Of a stretch of DNA of 64,000 nucleotides, positions 1 to 8,780 are shown in pieces. Made by a program: the position numbers and the translations under genes. The notes under the pieces are model-generated. The model saw only the letters and a list, made by a program, of their open reading frames with translations. It was not told the origin of the DNA and searched no databases. The stretch lies in contig NZ_JACDTY010000021.1 of NCBI RefSeq assembly GCF_013520985.1, positions 30,742 to 94,741 of the forward strand. Direction: 5' to 3'. Source of the stretch: Mesorhizobium neociceri. Its GTDB lineage: Bacteria > Pseudomonadota > Alphaproteobacteria > Rhizobiales > Rhizobiaceae. Each line of letters opens with the position of its first letter. Positions within the stretch are counted from its first letter, which is position 1.

Positions 1-142
1 GCGCGAACAGCGCTTCGGCCTCACCGCGCGTCACCACGCCGTCGGCGAACACTTCTGCCCGCAGCATGACGACGTCTTCCGCCATGATGCGGTCTTTAGA
101 GGCCAGCCCCGCCACCGGCGCGCTCCCGATCTGTTCGCCCAT
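1..142 (-). CDS. hypothetical protein, N-terminal part only (runs off the left edge)
   Basis: The minus strand reads an ATG at 142-140 followed by 47 open codons to the window edge, starting MGEQIGSAPVAGL and continuing with an acidic helical stretch (AEDVVMLRAEVFADGVV, then TRGEAEALFA). The pattern of alternating hydrophobic and acidic residues followed by a DGVVTRGEAE turn resembles the first helices of TerB-like (tellurite-resistance) folds found in uncharacterised rhizobial proteins, but too little is visible for a firm call. It is divergent from the glycine riboswitch, with about 180 bp between them in which I see no clear promoter boxes. Confidence 0.55.
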   Translation of the reverse strand, partial: MGEQIGSAPVAGLASKDRIMAEDVVMLRAEVFADGVVTRGEAEALFA

Positions 143-325
143 CTGTCAGTCCCCGTCCGCCGTGCCCAACGCAATTGCCGGCCAAGCTATCAGCATTGTC
201 TTGAAAAACCGGCAAACGGCGTGGTTAGCGAAGACTTGTCAGGAAGATGTCGCTGGCAGGTGACAAGGTGTCGCCGACAAGCTATGGATGGCGCGTCGAG
301 GGCTCGGGTCTGAGTCCTACCTGTT

Positions 326-503
326 TGCGGGAGAGAGCAGCGCGAGCTGCCGCCGAAGGGGAAATCGCCCGAAATCTCTCAGGCAAAAGAACCGTAGACG
401 GGAAAGACACTCTGGAAAGTCGGGGCTTGCCCCCGCGCCGAAGGTGTAAGCGTCGCCGACAGAGTTCCGGTTGCGCGAGTCTCTCAGGCTTCAGACAGAG
501 GGG
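326..503 (+). promoter_or_regulatory. tandem glycine riboswitch upstream of gcvT
   Basis: Two consecutive glycine aptamers can be read. The first (about 326-417) has the family signature GGGAGAGAGC, then GCCGAAGGGG, CTCTCAGGCAAAAG and the closing ACTCTGGAAAG. The second (about 418-503) has GCGCCGAAGGTGTAAG, then TCTCTCAGGC and CAGAGGGG. These are the conserved P1/P3 and loop elements of the gcvT-type RNA. It ends about 50 nt before the gcvT start. In this class, glycine binding usually switches on expression of glycine-cleavage genes, which fits the operon directly downstream. No long intrinsic terminator is obvious between aptamer 2 and gcvT, so control may be at translation; that part is inference. 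Confidence 0.93.
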
Positions 504-553
504 CACGGACTGGTCGCCAGCAGCGGCCGATTGCGTGCGACTCTGGAGATGAC

Positions 554-1654
554 ATGACGGGCGACGATACCAAACACCTTCCCCTCGAGGATCTGCACAG
601 CTCCGCCGGCGCGCGCTTTGGCGCCTTTGCCGGCTGGTCGATGCCGCTGACCTATCCGGCCGGCGTGATGAAGGAGCATCTTCACACACGCGAACATGCC
701 GGCCTGTTCGACATTTCGCACATGAAGCTGTTCGAGGTCAGCGGACCGGGCGCCGTCGCCCTCTTGAACCGCGCCTGCCCGCTCGATGCTGGGGCGCTCG
801 AGATTTCGCAGTCCAAATACACCTTCTTCCTCAACGAGGCCGCCGGGATCATCGACGATCTGATCGTCACCCGGCTCGGCGATACCAGGTTCATGGTGGT
901 CGCCAATGCCGGCAATGCGGTCGAGGACGAGAAGCATCTGCGCGCGCTGGCGATCGATTTTGAGGTGGAAGTCGATGCGCTCGACCGCGTCTTCCTCGCC
1001 ATCCAGGGGCCGGAAGCCTGGGCTGCCTTGTCCCGCGCCGGCATCGAGACCGGTTCGCTGCTGTTCATGCACGGCATAGAGCCGAAGCAGAACTGGTTCA
1101 TGAGCCGCTCCGGCTATACCGGCGAGGACGGCTTCGAGATCGGCCTGCCGGAAGCGAATGCGCGCGCCCTGGTCGCGAAATTGCTCAAGGATGCGCGCGT
1201 GCTGTGGATCGGCCTTGCCGCCCGCGACTCGCTTCGGCTGGAGGCTGGCCTCTGCCTGCATGGCCAGGACATCACGCCGGAGATCGACCCGGCCAGCGCC
1301 GGCCTGATGTGGGCGATCCCCAAGGAGATCAGAGCCACTGGCGCCTTCATCGGCGCAGACGCACTGCGGTCCATCCTGGAGCGCGGGCCGTCGCAAAAGC
1401 GCGTCGGCCTGAAGCCGGAGGGACGCCAGCCGGTGCGCGCAGGCGCTGCCCTGTTCGATGCCGACGGCAATGCGGCCGGCCATGTCACCTCAGGCGGTTT
1501 CGGCCCCTCGGCCGGTCATCCCGTCGCCATGGGCTACGCCACAACGGCCCTGGCCAAGCCGGGTGCAAAACTCTTCGCCGACGTTCGCGGGACGAAAATC
1601 CCGATCGATATCAGTTCCTTGCCCTTCACTCCTCATCGCTACCGCAAAGGATAA
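554..1654 (+). CDS. gcvT: aminomethyltransferase, T-protein of the glycine cleavage system
   Basis: The 366-residue product matches the full length of GcvT. The N-terminal half has the family signatures FGAFAGWSMPLTYPAGV and TREHAGLFDISHM; the middle carries SGYTGEDGFEI and later RLEAGLCLHGQDI, which line the folate pocket. T-protein releases ammonia from the aminomethyl group carried on lipoyl-GcvH and passes the one-carbon unit to tetrahydrofolate in the cytosol. The ATG at 554 has a GGAG at 545-548. It is the first gene of gcvT-gcvH-gcvP and lies just after a tandem glycine riboswitch, so glycine probably induces it. Confidence 0.97.
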   Translation: MTGDDTKHLPLEDLHSSAGARFGAFAGWSMPLTYPAGVMKEHLHTREHAGLFDISHMKLFEVSGPGAVALLNRACPLDAGALEISQSKYTFFLNEAAGIIDDLIVTRLGDTRFMVVANAGNAVEDEKHLRALAIDFEVEVDALDRVFLAIQGPEAWAALSRAGIETGSLLFMHGIEPKQNWFMSRSGYTGEDGFEIGLPEANARALVAKLLKDARVLWIGLAARDSLRLEAGLCLHGQDITPEIDPASAGLMWAIPKEIRATGAFIGADALRSILERGPSQKRVGLKPEGRQPVRAGAALFDADGNAAGHVTSGGFGPSAGHPVAMGYATTALAKPGAKLFADVRGTKIPIDISSLPFTPHRYRKG

Positions 1655-1659
1655 TCCCG

Positions 1660-2028
1660 ATGGCAAAAACCTATTTCACCCAAGATCATGAATGGCTGAG
1701 CGTCGAGGGCGGCATCGCCACCGTCGGGATTACCGACTACGCGCAGGAACAGCTTGGCGACCTCGTTTTCGTCGAACTGCCTCAAATCGGCACGAAGCTG
1801 AGCAAGGGCGATACCGCCGTGGTCGTCGAATCCGTCAAGGCCGCCTCCGACGTCTATGCGCCGGTTGACGGTGAGATCACCGACGCCAACGGCGCGCTGT
1901 CGTCCGACCCGTCGCTGGTCAATTCGGCGGCGACCGGCGACGGCTGGCTTTGGAAGATGAAGCTCGCCGACGAAGGCCAACTCGCCGGCCTCATGGATGA
2001 CGCCGCCTACAAAGCCCATATCGGTTGA
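1660..2028 (+). CDS. gcvH: glycine cleavage system H protein (lipoyl carrier)
   Basis: The 122-residue product starts MAKTYFTQDHEWL and contains the lipoylation motif ESVKAASD, with Lys60 as the expected lipoyl site, followed by the C-terminal GDGWLWKMK typical of GcvH. It shuttles the aminomethyl intermediate between P, T and L proteins. The gene starts 5 nt after gcvT stops, and gcvP begins 17 nt after its own stop, so the three are one transcription unit. No L-protein (lpd) gene is in the window, which is usual because lpd is shared with other dehydrogenases. Confidence 0.97.
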   Translation: MAKTYFTQDHEWLSVEGGIATVGITDYAQEQLGDLVFVELPQIGTKLSKGDTAVVVESVKAASDVYAPVDGEITDANGALSSDPSLVNSAATGDGWLWKMKLADEGQLAGLMDDAAYKAHIG

Positions 2029-2045
2029 TATCAGGACCTATTGCA

Positions 2046-4856
2046 ATGAGCGCAGCACTTACCCCCTTCTCGGCCCGCCACATCGGTCCTGATGTCAACG
2101 ATGTCAGAGCCATGCTTGCGGTGATCGGCGTTCCCTCCGTCGAGACGCTGATCAGCCAAGCCGTGCCGCAGTCGATTCGCCTCGACCTGCCGCTGACCCT
2201 GCCCGCGCCGGCCAGCGAGGCCGAAGCCCTGGCCGAATTGTCGGCGACCATGGCAAAAAACACAGTGCTGAAGAGCTTCATCGGCGCCGGCTATCACGGT
2301 GTCCATGTGCCGCCGGTCATCCAGCGCAACCTGTTCGAGAACCCGGCCTGGTACACCGCCTATACGCCCTATCAGGCCGAGATCAGCCAGGGTCGGCTGG
2401 AAATGCTGTTCAACTTCCAGACGCTGGTCACTGAGCTGACCGGCCTGCCGGTGGCATCGGCCTCGCTGCTCGATGAAGCGACCGCGGTGGCCGAAGCGGT
2501 CGGCATTGCACTGCGCCATCACCGCGACAAGCGCACCAAGGTGGCGCTGGCCGGCACGCCGCATCCGCAGACGCTGGACGTGGTGCGCACCCGCGCTGAG
2601 CCGCTCGGCATCGAGATCGACGGCGAGACCATCGACGACAACACCGCTGCCCTGCTGGTCTCCTGGCCGGACACGTTTGGCGTCTATGGCGACCACAAGG
2701 CGGCGATCGACAAGGCTCGCGCCACCGGCGCGGTCGTCGTCTTCATCGCCGATCCGCTTGCCCTCACGCTGACCGAGGCGCCCGCCAGGCTTGGCGCCGA
2801 TATCGCCGTCGGCCCGATGCAGCGCTTTGGCGTGCCGATGGGCTTTGGCGGCCCGCATGCCGCCTATTGCGCCGTTTCCGACAAATTGACCCGGCTGATG
2901 CCCGGCCGGCTGGTCGGCCAGTCGACCGACAGCAAGGGCCGCCCGGGCTATCGTCTCGCCCTGCAGACGCGCGAACAGCATATCCGCCGCGACAAGGCGA
3001 CCTCCAACATCTGCACTGCCCAGGCGCTGCTTGCCAACATGGCAACGGCTTATGCGATCTGGCATGGTCCTACCGGGCTGCAGGCGATCGCAGCACGTAT
3101 CCATGAACTCGCCAATCGCCTCGCGGCAGGCCTGAAGACTTCAGGCGTTTCCGTGCTCGGCTCAAGCCGCTTCGACACGGTGACGGCCGAGGTCAAGGGC
3201 AAGGCAGCTTCGATCGCCGCTGCCGCTGAAAAGGGTGGCCGGTTGCTGCGCGTCATCGATACCGACCGCATCAGCATCGCCTTCGACGAAACCTCGACGG
3301 AGGCCGACCTCGGAGCGATCGCCGACCTGTTCGGCGCCAAGCCAGCTGCTGCCGAAGCCGGCATGATGCCCGGCAAGCCGCGCGGCAAGGAATTTTTGAC
3401 CCAGCCGGTTTTCCGCGAGAACCACTCCGAAACCGACATGATGCGTCTGCTGCGCCGGCTGGCCGACAAGGATTTGGCGCTCGACCGCACCATGATCCCG
3501 CTGGGATCCTGCACCATGAAGCTCAACGCCGCGGCTGAAATGATGCCGGTGAGCTGGCCGAGCGTCGCCAATCTGCATCCCTTCGCGCCGGCCAGCCATT
3601 CGGCCGGCTATCGCGCCATGGTCGGCGAGCTCGAAGGATGGCTGGCGGAGATCACCGGCTTCGACGCCGTCAGCCTGCAGCCCAACGCCGGCAGCCAGGG
3701 CGAATATGCCGGCTTGCTCGCCATCCGCGCCTATCACCGAGCGCGCGGTGAAGGCCATCGCACCATCTGCCTGATCCCGCAGTCCGCGCATGGCACCAAT
3801 CCGGCGAGTGCGGCCATGGCCGGCATGAGCGTCGTCGTCGTGCGCTGCCTTGAGGACGGCAATATCGACATGGATGATATGCGGGCCAAGGCCAACGAGC
3901 ATTCGAAGAACCTCGCTGCGCTGATGTTCACCTATCCCTCGACGCATGGCGTCTACGAAGAAGGCGCGCGCCACCTCTGCGCTCTCATCCATGAGCATGG
4001 CGGCCAGGTCTATTTCGACGGCGCCAACCTCAACGCGCTGGTCGCGCTGGCGCGCCCTGCCGACATCGGCGCCGATGTCTGCCACATGAACCTGCACAAG
4101 ACCTTCTGCATCCCGCATGGCGGTGGCGGCCCGGGCGTCGGCCCGATCGGCGTCAGGGCGCATCTGAAACCCTATCTGCCGGGTCATGTCACCGAAGGTT
4201 CGGCGCATGCCGTGTCGGCCGCACCGTTCGGCAGCGCTTCCATCCTGCCGATCACCTGGATGTATATCCGCATGATGGGCGCCGCCGGCCTGAAGCAGGC
4301 GACGGAGACGGCCATCATCTCGGCCAACTATGTGGCGACGCGGCTCGCGCCGCACTTCCCGCTTCTCTACAAGGGCAGGCACGACCGGATCGCGCATGAA
4401 TGTATCCTCGACACCCGCGTGCTCAAGGAGAGCGCCGGCATCAGCGTCGACGACATCGCCAAGCGGCTGATCGACTATGGCTTCCATGCGCCGACCATGT
4501 CGTTCCCGGTTGCCGGCACGCTGATGGTCGAGCCAACCGAGTCCGAGCCCAAGCGCGAGCTCGACCGGTTCTGCGAGGCGATGATCGCCATCGCCGGCGA
4601 GGCGGCGAAAGTGGCGAAGGGCGAATGGCCGCTCGAGGACAACCCTCTGGTCAACGCCCCGCACACGGCGGCCGAAACACTGGCCGGCCAGTGGACGCAC
4701 CCCTATACGCGGCTGGAAGCGGCCTACCCCGCCGGCGACGTGGATACGGCGGCCAAATACTGGCCGCCAGTGTCGCGCATCGACAATGTCGCCGGCGACC
4801 GCAACCTCGTCTGTTCCTGCCCGCCGCTGTCGGAATATCTCGGCGCCGCCGAGTAG
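2046..4856 (+). CDS. gcvP: glycine dehydrogenase (decarboxylating), P protein
   Basis: The 936-residue product is the single-chain form of P protein, with both halves fused. Family motifs include FIGAGYHG near the N-terminus, LDEATAVAEA, MIPLGSCTMKLNA at mid-protein and the pyridoxal-phosphate motif HMNLHKTFCIPHGGGGPG with Lys685 as the Schiff-base lysine. It decarboxylates glycine and loads the aminomethyl group onto lipoyl-GcvH. The frame is open from a TTG at 2025, but the ATG at 2046 has AGGA at 2033-2036 and gives the normal N-terminus, so I chose it. Confidence 0.97.
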   Translation: MSAALTPFSARHIGPDVNDVRAMLAVIGVPSVETLISQAVPQSIRLDLPLTLPAPASEAEALAELSATMAKNTVLKSFIGAGYHGVHVPPVIQRNLFENPAWYTAYTPYQAEISQGRLEMLFNFQTLVTELTGLPVASASLLDEATAVAEAVGIALRHHRDKRTKVALAGTPHPQTLDVVRTRAEPLGIEIDGETIDDNTAALLVSWPDTFGVYGDHKAAIDKARATGAVVVFIADPLALTLTEAPARLGADIAVGPMQRFGVPMGFGGPHAAYCAVSDKLTRLMPGRLVGQSTDSKGRPGYRLALQTREQHIRRDKATSNICTAQALLANMATAYAIWHGPTGLQAIAARIHELANRLAAGLKTSGVSVLGSSRFDTVTAEVKGKAASIAAAAEKGGRLLRVIDTDRISIAFDETSTEADLGAIADLFGAKPAAAEAGMMPGKPRGKEFLTQPVFRENHSETDMMRLLRRLADKDLALDRTMIPLGSCTMKLNAAAEMMPVSWPSVANLHPFAPASHSAGYRAMVGELEGWLAEITGFDAVSLQPNAGSQGEYAGLLAIRAYHRARGEGHRTICLIPQSAHGTNPASAAMAGMSVVVVRCLEDGNIDMDDMRAKANEHSKNLAALMFTYPSTHGVYEEGARHLCALIHEHGGQVYFDGANLNALVALARPADIGADVCHMNLHKTFCIPHGGGGPGVGPIGVRAHLKPYLPGHVTEGSAHAVSAAPFGSASILPITWMYIRMMGAAGLKQATETAIISANYVATRLAPHFPLLYKGRHDRIAHECILDTRVLKESAGISVDDIAKRLIDYGFHAPTMSFPVAGTLMVEPTESEPKRELDRFCEAMIAIAGEAAKVAKGEWPLEDNPLVNAPHTAAETLAGQWTHPYTRLEAAYPAGDVDTAAKYWPPVSRIDNVAGDRNLVCSCPPLSEYLGAAE

Positions 4857-4868
4857 AGGCTTAACTGA

Positions 4869-6038
4869 TCAAGCCGAACGCAAGGCCGGCCCGTCGGCCT
4901 TGCTCTTACGGTCGTGGACAAGCACGCGGTTTCGTCCGGCGTGCTTGGCCGCATAGAGCGCCTTGTCGGCCTCGGCCAGTACCTCGTCGAGGCTGCTGCC
5001 GCCCTCCTCGCCAAAGCCGATGCCGCCGCTGACGGTGCTGCGCAGCGGACCGCGCGGCGTCGGCACCACTTCCGCCCCGAAGGCGACGCCGATCCTGCTG
5101 GCAAAGTCGTAGGCCTTGTCTTCAGTCATCCGCGACATGACCAGCGCGAACTCCTCGCCGCCCAGCCGGAAGGCGTCGACGCCGGCCCTGTCATACTTCT
5201 TGATGATTGCGGCGAAGCGGCAGAGGACCCGGTCGCCCACCGGATGGCCATAGACATCGTTGGTCCGCTTGAAATGATCGAGGTCGAACATGGCGATCGA
5301 CATGAACGGACCGAAGTCTCGCTCGCCATAGAGCGAGTTCAAAGCCCGCCGGTTCATCAGCCCGGTCAGCGGGTCGGTCAAGGTCTCGGCCTTCAGTTCG
5401 ATCTGCGCCTGCAAATGGTGCAACGACAGCGTCAGTGCACCGAGCGCAGTCATGCAGGCGACCGCCACGACGGAGTTCAATCGCTCGGCCCAATTGTCGG
5501 GCGCGACGCCGAGCACCCACTGACCCTTGACCAGAAGCACAGCGCCGCAGAGGCCGAAGGACAGACCACAGACGCCGCTCAAGGCCGAAACGACCAGCAG
5601 AATGCCGCGATCATGACCGCCCTTGATCCAGAACATCACCCCGATCGAGGCGAGCAGCACTGTTACCGTCACATAGGTGAGGATGAAGCCGACACCGTCG
5701 AAGCCGAGATAGGTCACGCCGGCGCAGACAACCATCGCAACCAAGGCCGGCAGGACGGCGCGACTGTAATTGCGCACGTCGAGGTATTGCATGGCTGAAA
5801 GCGAAAGGGCCAGGAAACCGAGGCTGAGTAGCGCCAGCGCTGCCTGGCAAAGCAAGGGGTTGGGTTCCCTGGTGTAGCGCCAGAACACGATGACGTGGGC
5901 GACTAGGACCAGAATGCCGCACGCGACCGTCAGCACGAATCGCGCCCGCGGCGCCGTGAACCAGATCGCGAACATGGTAATGCTCAGGCATGTGCCTGAC
6001 AGCGCGGCTGCCAGCAGGAGCGAACTGAAATCCAGCAT
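4869..6038 (-). CDS. membrane-bound diguanylate cyclase (GGDEF domain)
   Basis: The 389-residue product has about six hydrophobic segments in its first 215 residues (the first at roughly 5-27), then a short linker and a C-terminal GGDEF domain opening with LTDPLTGLMNRRAL. The active-site signature is GGEEF at about residue 292, with FDLDHFKRTND upstream, so it should make cyclic di-GMP from GTP. The position of the product-inhibition RxxD site reads RAGV instead, so feedback inhibition may be lost. The N-terminal membrane part is an unknown sensor. It stands alone, convergent with gcvP. Confidence 0.93.
   Translation of the reverse strand: MLDFSSLLLAAALSGTCLSITMFAIWFTAPRARFVLTVACGILVLVAHVIVFWRYTREPNPLLCQAALALLSLGFLALSLSAMQYLDVRNYSRAVLPALVAMVVCAGVTYLGFDGVGFILTYVTVTVLLASIGVMFWIKGGHDRGILLVVSALSGVCGLSFGLCGAVLLVKGQWVLGVAPDNWAERLNSVVAVACMTALGALTLSLHHLQAQIELKAETLTDPLTGLMNRRALNSLYGERDFGPFMSIAMFDLDHFKRTNDVYGHPVGDRVLCRFAAIIKKYDRAGVDAFRLGGEEFALVMSRMTEDKAYDFASRIGVAFGAEVVPTPRGPLRSTVSGGIGFGEEGGSSLDEVLAEADKALYAAKHAGRNRVLVHDRKSKADGPALRSA
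4881..4902. terminator. possible bidirectional terminator hairpin between gcvP and the convergent cyclase gene
   Basis: An 8-bp perfect stem (CAAGGCCG pairing with CGGCCTTG, loop GCCCGT) lies at the convergent junction, inside the last codons of the minus-strand diguanylate cyclase gene and 24 bp past the gcvP stop. The tail on the plus strand is CTCTTA, only weakly T-rich, so termination efficiency is uncertain. Confidence 0.35.
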
Positions 6039-6199
6039 GGGTGAACGACAGCCTTCAGGGATCGTCGGTTGCGCTGCATCATAGGCGAGCGGTCGCCTCG
6101 GGATACCGTTTTTGGCCGGCCTTCCAGTGCAACTTTCCGACAGGGTTTACAAACCGTCGATAGATAACTGCAGATGCTGCAAACGACGGTTGCGAAGCC

Positions 6200-6670
6200 T
6201 TACCCCTTGTTGAGCAGCGCCAGATTGGCGTTGACGACCGTCGGGTCGGCCATGCCGGCCCTTGCTTCCATCAGCAGGGCTCTTGCCTTCTTCTTGTTGC
6301 CGCGCAGCAGCTGCGAATAGCCCATATTGTTGACGATCTGCGGCTTGCGCCCGGCAACCTTCAAAAGCTGATCGTAGGCACGGTCGGCGAAGTCGAAGCG
6401 GCCTAGCTCGTCATAGGACGCGGCCAGCCCCATCCATCCCTCGGCGCTGTCGGCCTTGAGCTCCACGGCCTTGCGGAAATGCTGTTCAGCCAAGCCGTAA
6501 TTGGCATCGCGGAATTGCGCCTTGCCTTGCGCCAGATCGGACGTGCTGACGTCCTTTGCCGCCGGTTGGATCGATGTGGTCTTGGTCTTGTCGACGTTCT
6601 CGGTCGTACAGCCGCTGACCATCAAGACGGCCGCTAGCGCGGCCATTGCCGTGAAACTTCTGTGACGCAT
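6200..6670 (-). CDS. TPR-repeat lipoprotein, TadD-like (Flp/Tad pilus assembly)
   Basis: The 156-residue product has a lipoprotein signal ending in the lipobox LMVSGC (Cys21), a Thr/Ser-rich spacer, then two to three tetratricopeptide repeats (AEQHFRKAVELKADSAEGW, then GRFDFADRAYDQLL and GNKKKARALLMEAR). This is the size and layout of TadD, the outer-membrane-anchored assembly lipoprotein of Tad pilus systems. The start has AGGGG about 4 nt upstream. It follows tadC on the same strand after a 173-bp gap. A general TPR lipoprotein is the alternative; the position beside tadC supports TadD. Confidence 0.8.
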   Translation of the reverse strand: MRHRSFTAMAALAAVLMVSGCTTENVDKTKTTSIQPAAKDVSTSDLAQGKAQFRDANYGLAEQHFRKAVELKADSAEGWMGLAASYDELGRFDFADRAYDQLLKVAGRKPQIVNNMGYSQLLRGNKKKARALLMEARAGMADPTVVNANLALLNKG

Positions 6671-6843
6671 GCCCCTGGCCCCAATCGCCCGATTTACCGG
6701 GTCATTCTCTGGGGATCATTTGTACAGGAGAGCGATTAAGCTTCGGTGCTGAAATGCGCTGAAAATTTGGTTTCCGGCTTACCAGCCATTAACCACCAGC
6801 GCCCTCAGATGTGCAGGAGCCCGTCTCGAAATATCGAAATATC

Positions 6844-7809
6844 CTACTGCGCTGCGGTCATTTTGACGATGATGGGGATGACGGCGATCATCAGCACCAC
6901 CGGCAGGATGCACACCACCACGGGCACCGACATCTTGGCCGGCAAGGCATGTGCCTTTTCCTCAGCCAGCGACATGCGCTTGTGGCGCATTTCATCGGAG
7001 AACACACGCAGCGCCCCGGCGAGGCTGGTGCCGAGTTCCTTGGACTGCTGCAGGAGCGTTGCGAAGGAGCGCACCTCGTCCAGGCTGAGGCGGTCGGCGA
7101 GCGCCTTCAAGGCATCGTCGAGGCTGCGGCCAGCCCTCAGTTCCAGCGACACCAGCTGCAGGTTCTGGCTGAGCGACGGATAGGTCTTGGCCAGTTCCTT
7201 CGAGACGCGCTCGATGCCTGCTTCCATGCTCATGCCGGCGTCGGAGCAGACGATCATCAAATCCATGAAGTCGGGAAAGCCGTTGCGGTATTCGCGCATC
7301 TTTTCCCGCACCTTCTGGCTGAGCACCAGGCCGGGCACGAGATAGCCGGCGGCTCCCGACAGGATGATGAAGGTCCAGCGGCTGGTCGCGGTGGAATCGG
7401 CGCTTGCCATCCAGTGGTTGACCAGGAACGCGCCGATCGCCGTGCCCACGAGGCAGGCAAAGCGGATCAGGAAGAACGTGCCGACGGCGCGCGGCTCCAT
7501 ATAGCCCGCCTGGATCAGCTTCATGCGCAGCCGGGCGACATTTTCCGGATCGCTTTTGGCGTAGAATTCCTGCGCCCGCTTCACCGCCTTCTCGCGCACG
7601 ACGCTTTGGCTCTTCTTCGGCGCCGGCTCGACCTGTTCGGGAGCCTTCCTGTCGTCGACCTTGAGCCGGCGCTTGAGATCGTTGCGGTCGCCTTTGGCCA
7701 TCACCAACGGCCATGCCACCGCGCCACCGCCCAAGGCCAGGAGCAGCGCGGCCACCGGCATCAGCGACGTCGGCGCCAGCGAGGCGAGAAACTGGATCAC
7801 CTGTTCCAT
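6844..7809 (-). CDS. tadC: Tad pilus inner-membrane platform protein TadC
   Basis: The 321-residue product has a type II secretion F-family domain with the motif FPDFMDLMIVCSDAGMSMEAGI, an N-terminal membrane anchor, a central pair of helices around residues 115-170 and a hydrophobic C-terminal segment (VPVVVCILPVVLMIAVIPII). TadC pairs with TadB to form the inner-membrane base on which the TadA ATPase acts. Its ATG is separated from the tadB stop by one nucleotide, so the two are almost certainly translationally coupled. Confidence 0.93.
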   Translation of the reverse strand: MEQVIQFLASLAPTSLMPVAALLLALGGGAVAWPLVMAKGDRNDLKRRLKVDDRKAPEQVEPAPKKSQSVVREKAVKRAQEFYAKSDPENVARLRMKLIQAGYMEPRAVGTFFLIRFACLVGTAIGAFLVNHWMASADSTATSRWTFIILSGAAGYLVPGLVLSQKVREKMREYRNGFPDFMDLMIVCSDAGMSMEAGIERVSKELAKTYPSLSQNLQLVSLELRAGRSLDDALKALADRLSLDEVRSFATLLQQSKELGTSLAGALRVFSDEMRHKRMSLAEEKAHALPAKMSVPVVVCILPVVLMIAVIPIIVKMTAAQ

Positions 7810-7810
7810 C

Positions 7811-8776
7811 TCAGAACCGGAAATTCGACATCTTGAACATGATGATGTTGCCCAGCATCAGCCACGTCACCGAGCCGCCTAGCAGATACCAGGTCTTCGG
7901 CACATCCCAGACGCTTTGATAGAATTGCGGCATCATCACCATGATGGCGGCGAACAGCAGCGCCGGCACCGCCGTCAGGATATAGGCCGACATACGGCCT
8001 TCGGTCGAAATGGCGCGCACCTTGCGGCGCAGCTTGCCGCGTTCGCGAATGGTCGTCGACAAGCCGTCGAGGATCTCGCGCAGATTGCCGCCCGAACTCG
8101 TCTGGATCGACACCGCGGTGACGAACAGCGGCAGATCCTCCTGGCCGACCCGGTCGAACAGCGAATTCAGTGCCGAGACCAGGTCGGAGCCATAGGTCAC
8201 TTCGTCGGAGATAACGCCGAACTCGCTGCCGATCGGATCGGGCATCTCGCGCGACACCATGGAGATCGCAACCGGCACCGGATGCCCGGCCTTGAGGCCA
8301 CGCGTGATCAGCTCCAGCGCCTCCGGCAGTTGCACGCCGAACCGCTTGACCCGCCGGCTGCGCTTGGTACGCAGCACCAGCACCGGCAGCAGTGGCGCGA
8401 GCATCACAAACAGCAGAATGCCGAGCAGCAGCGGCAGGCCGTACCAGAGCGCCGTGAGCATGATCGCCAGCGCCACGCCTGTCGTTATCGTCAGGAATTT
8501 CGGCAACGGCATCACCATACCCGACTGCGTGCGCAGCGCGCGGAAGCGGTCGGGCGAGAACAACGACGTGCCGGCATCCAGGCCGCGCTCCTTGCGCAGC
8601 TGGATCAGCACCTGTTCCTGGCTGATCTTGTTTTCCTGCAGCTTCATGCGCCGGTTGATGGCCACGCGCTTGTCGCTGCGGCCGGCATAAAGCAGATAGC
8701 AGCCTTCGGCGATCATGATGCCGGTCAGCGCTGCCGCGGCATAAACGACATAGATTGGGCTGAAACTCTCGAACAC
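7811..8776 (-). CDS. tadB: Tad pilus inner-membrane platform protein TadB
   Basis: The product is 321 residues when started at a GTG at 8776, which sits 7 nt after an AGGAG. The frame stays open upstream into tadA, but the GTG gives the expected membrane N-terminus (VFESFSPIYVVYAAAALTG). The T2SF domain has the motif LPEALELITRGLKAGHPVPVA; hydrophobic segments lie near residues 8-25, 90-130 and the C-terminus. It is a homologue of TadC and acts with it. The tadA stop codon lies just ahead of its ribosome-binding site. Confidence 0.93.
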   Translation of the reverse strand: MFESFSPIYVVYAAAALTGIMIAEGCYLLYAGRSDKRVAINRRMKLQENKISQEQVLIQLRKERGLDAGTSLFSPDRFRALRTQSGMVMPLPKFLTITTGVALAIMLTALWYGLPLLLGILLFVMLAPLLPVLVLRTKRSRRVKRFGVQLPEALELITRGLKAGHPVPVAISMVSREMPDPIGSEFGVISDEVTYGSDLVSALNSLFDRVGQEDLPLFVTAVSIQTSSGGNLREILDGLSTTIRERGKLRRKVRAISTEGRMSAYILTAVPALLFAAIMVMMPQFYQSVWDVPKTWYLLGGSVTWLMLGNIIMFKMSNFRF

Positions 8777-8780
8777 GCAG

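Noticed and set aside
491..1483. Minus-strand ORF of 330 codons opposite gcvT
   Set aside because: It is the antisense shadow of a high-GC coding frame; gcvT is certain on the other strand.
3162..4700. Minus-strand ORF of 512 codons opposite gcvP
   Set aside because: Antisense shadow; the protein is Arg/Ala-rich with no motif.
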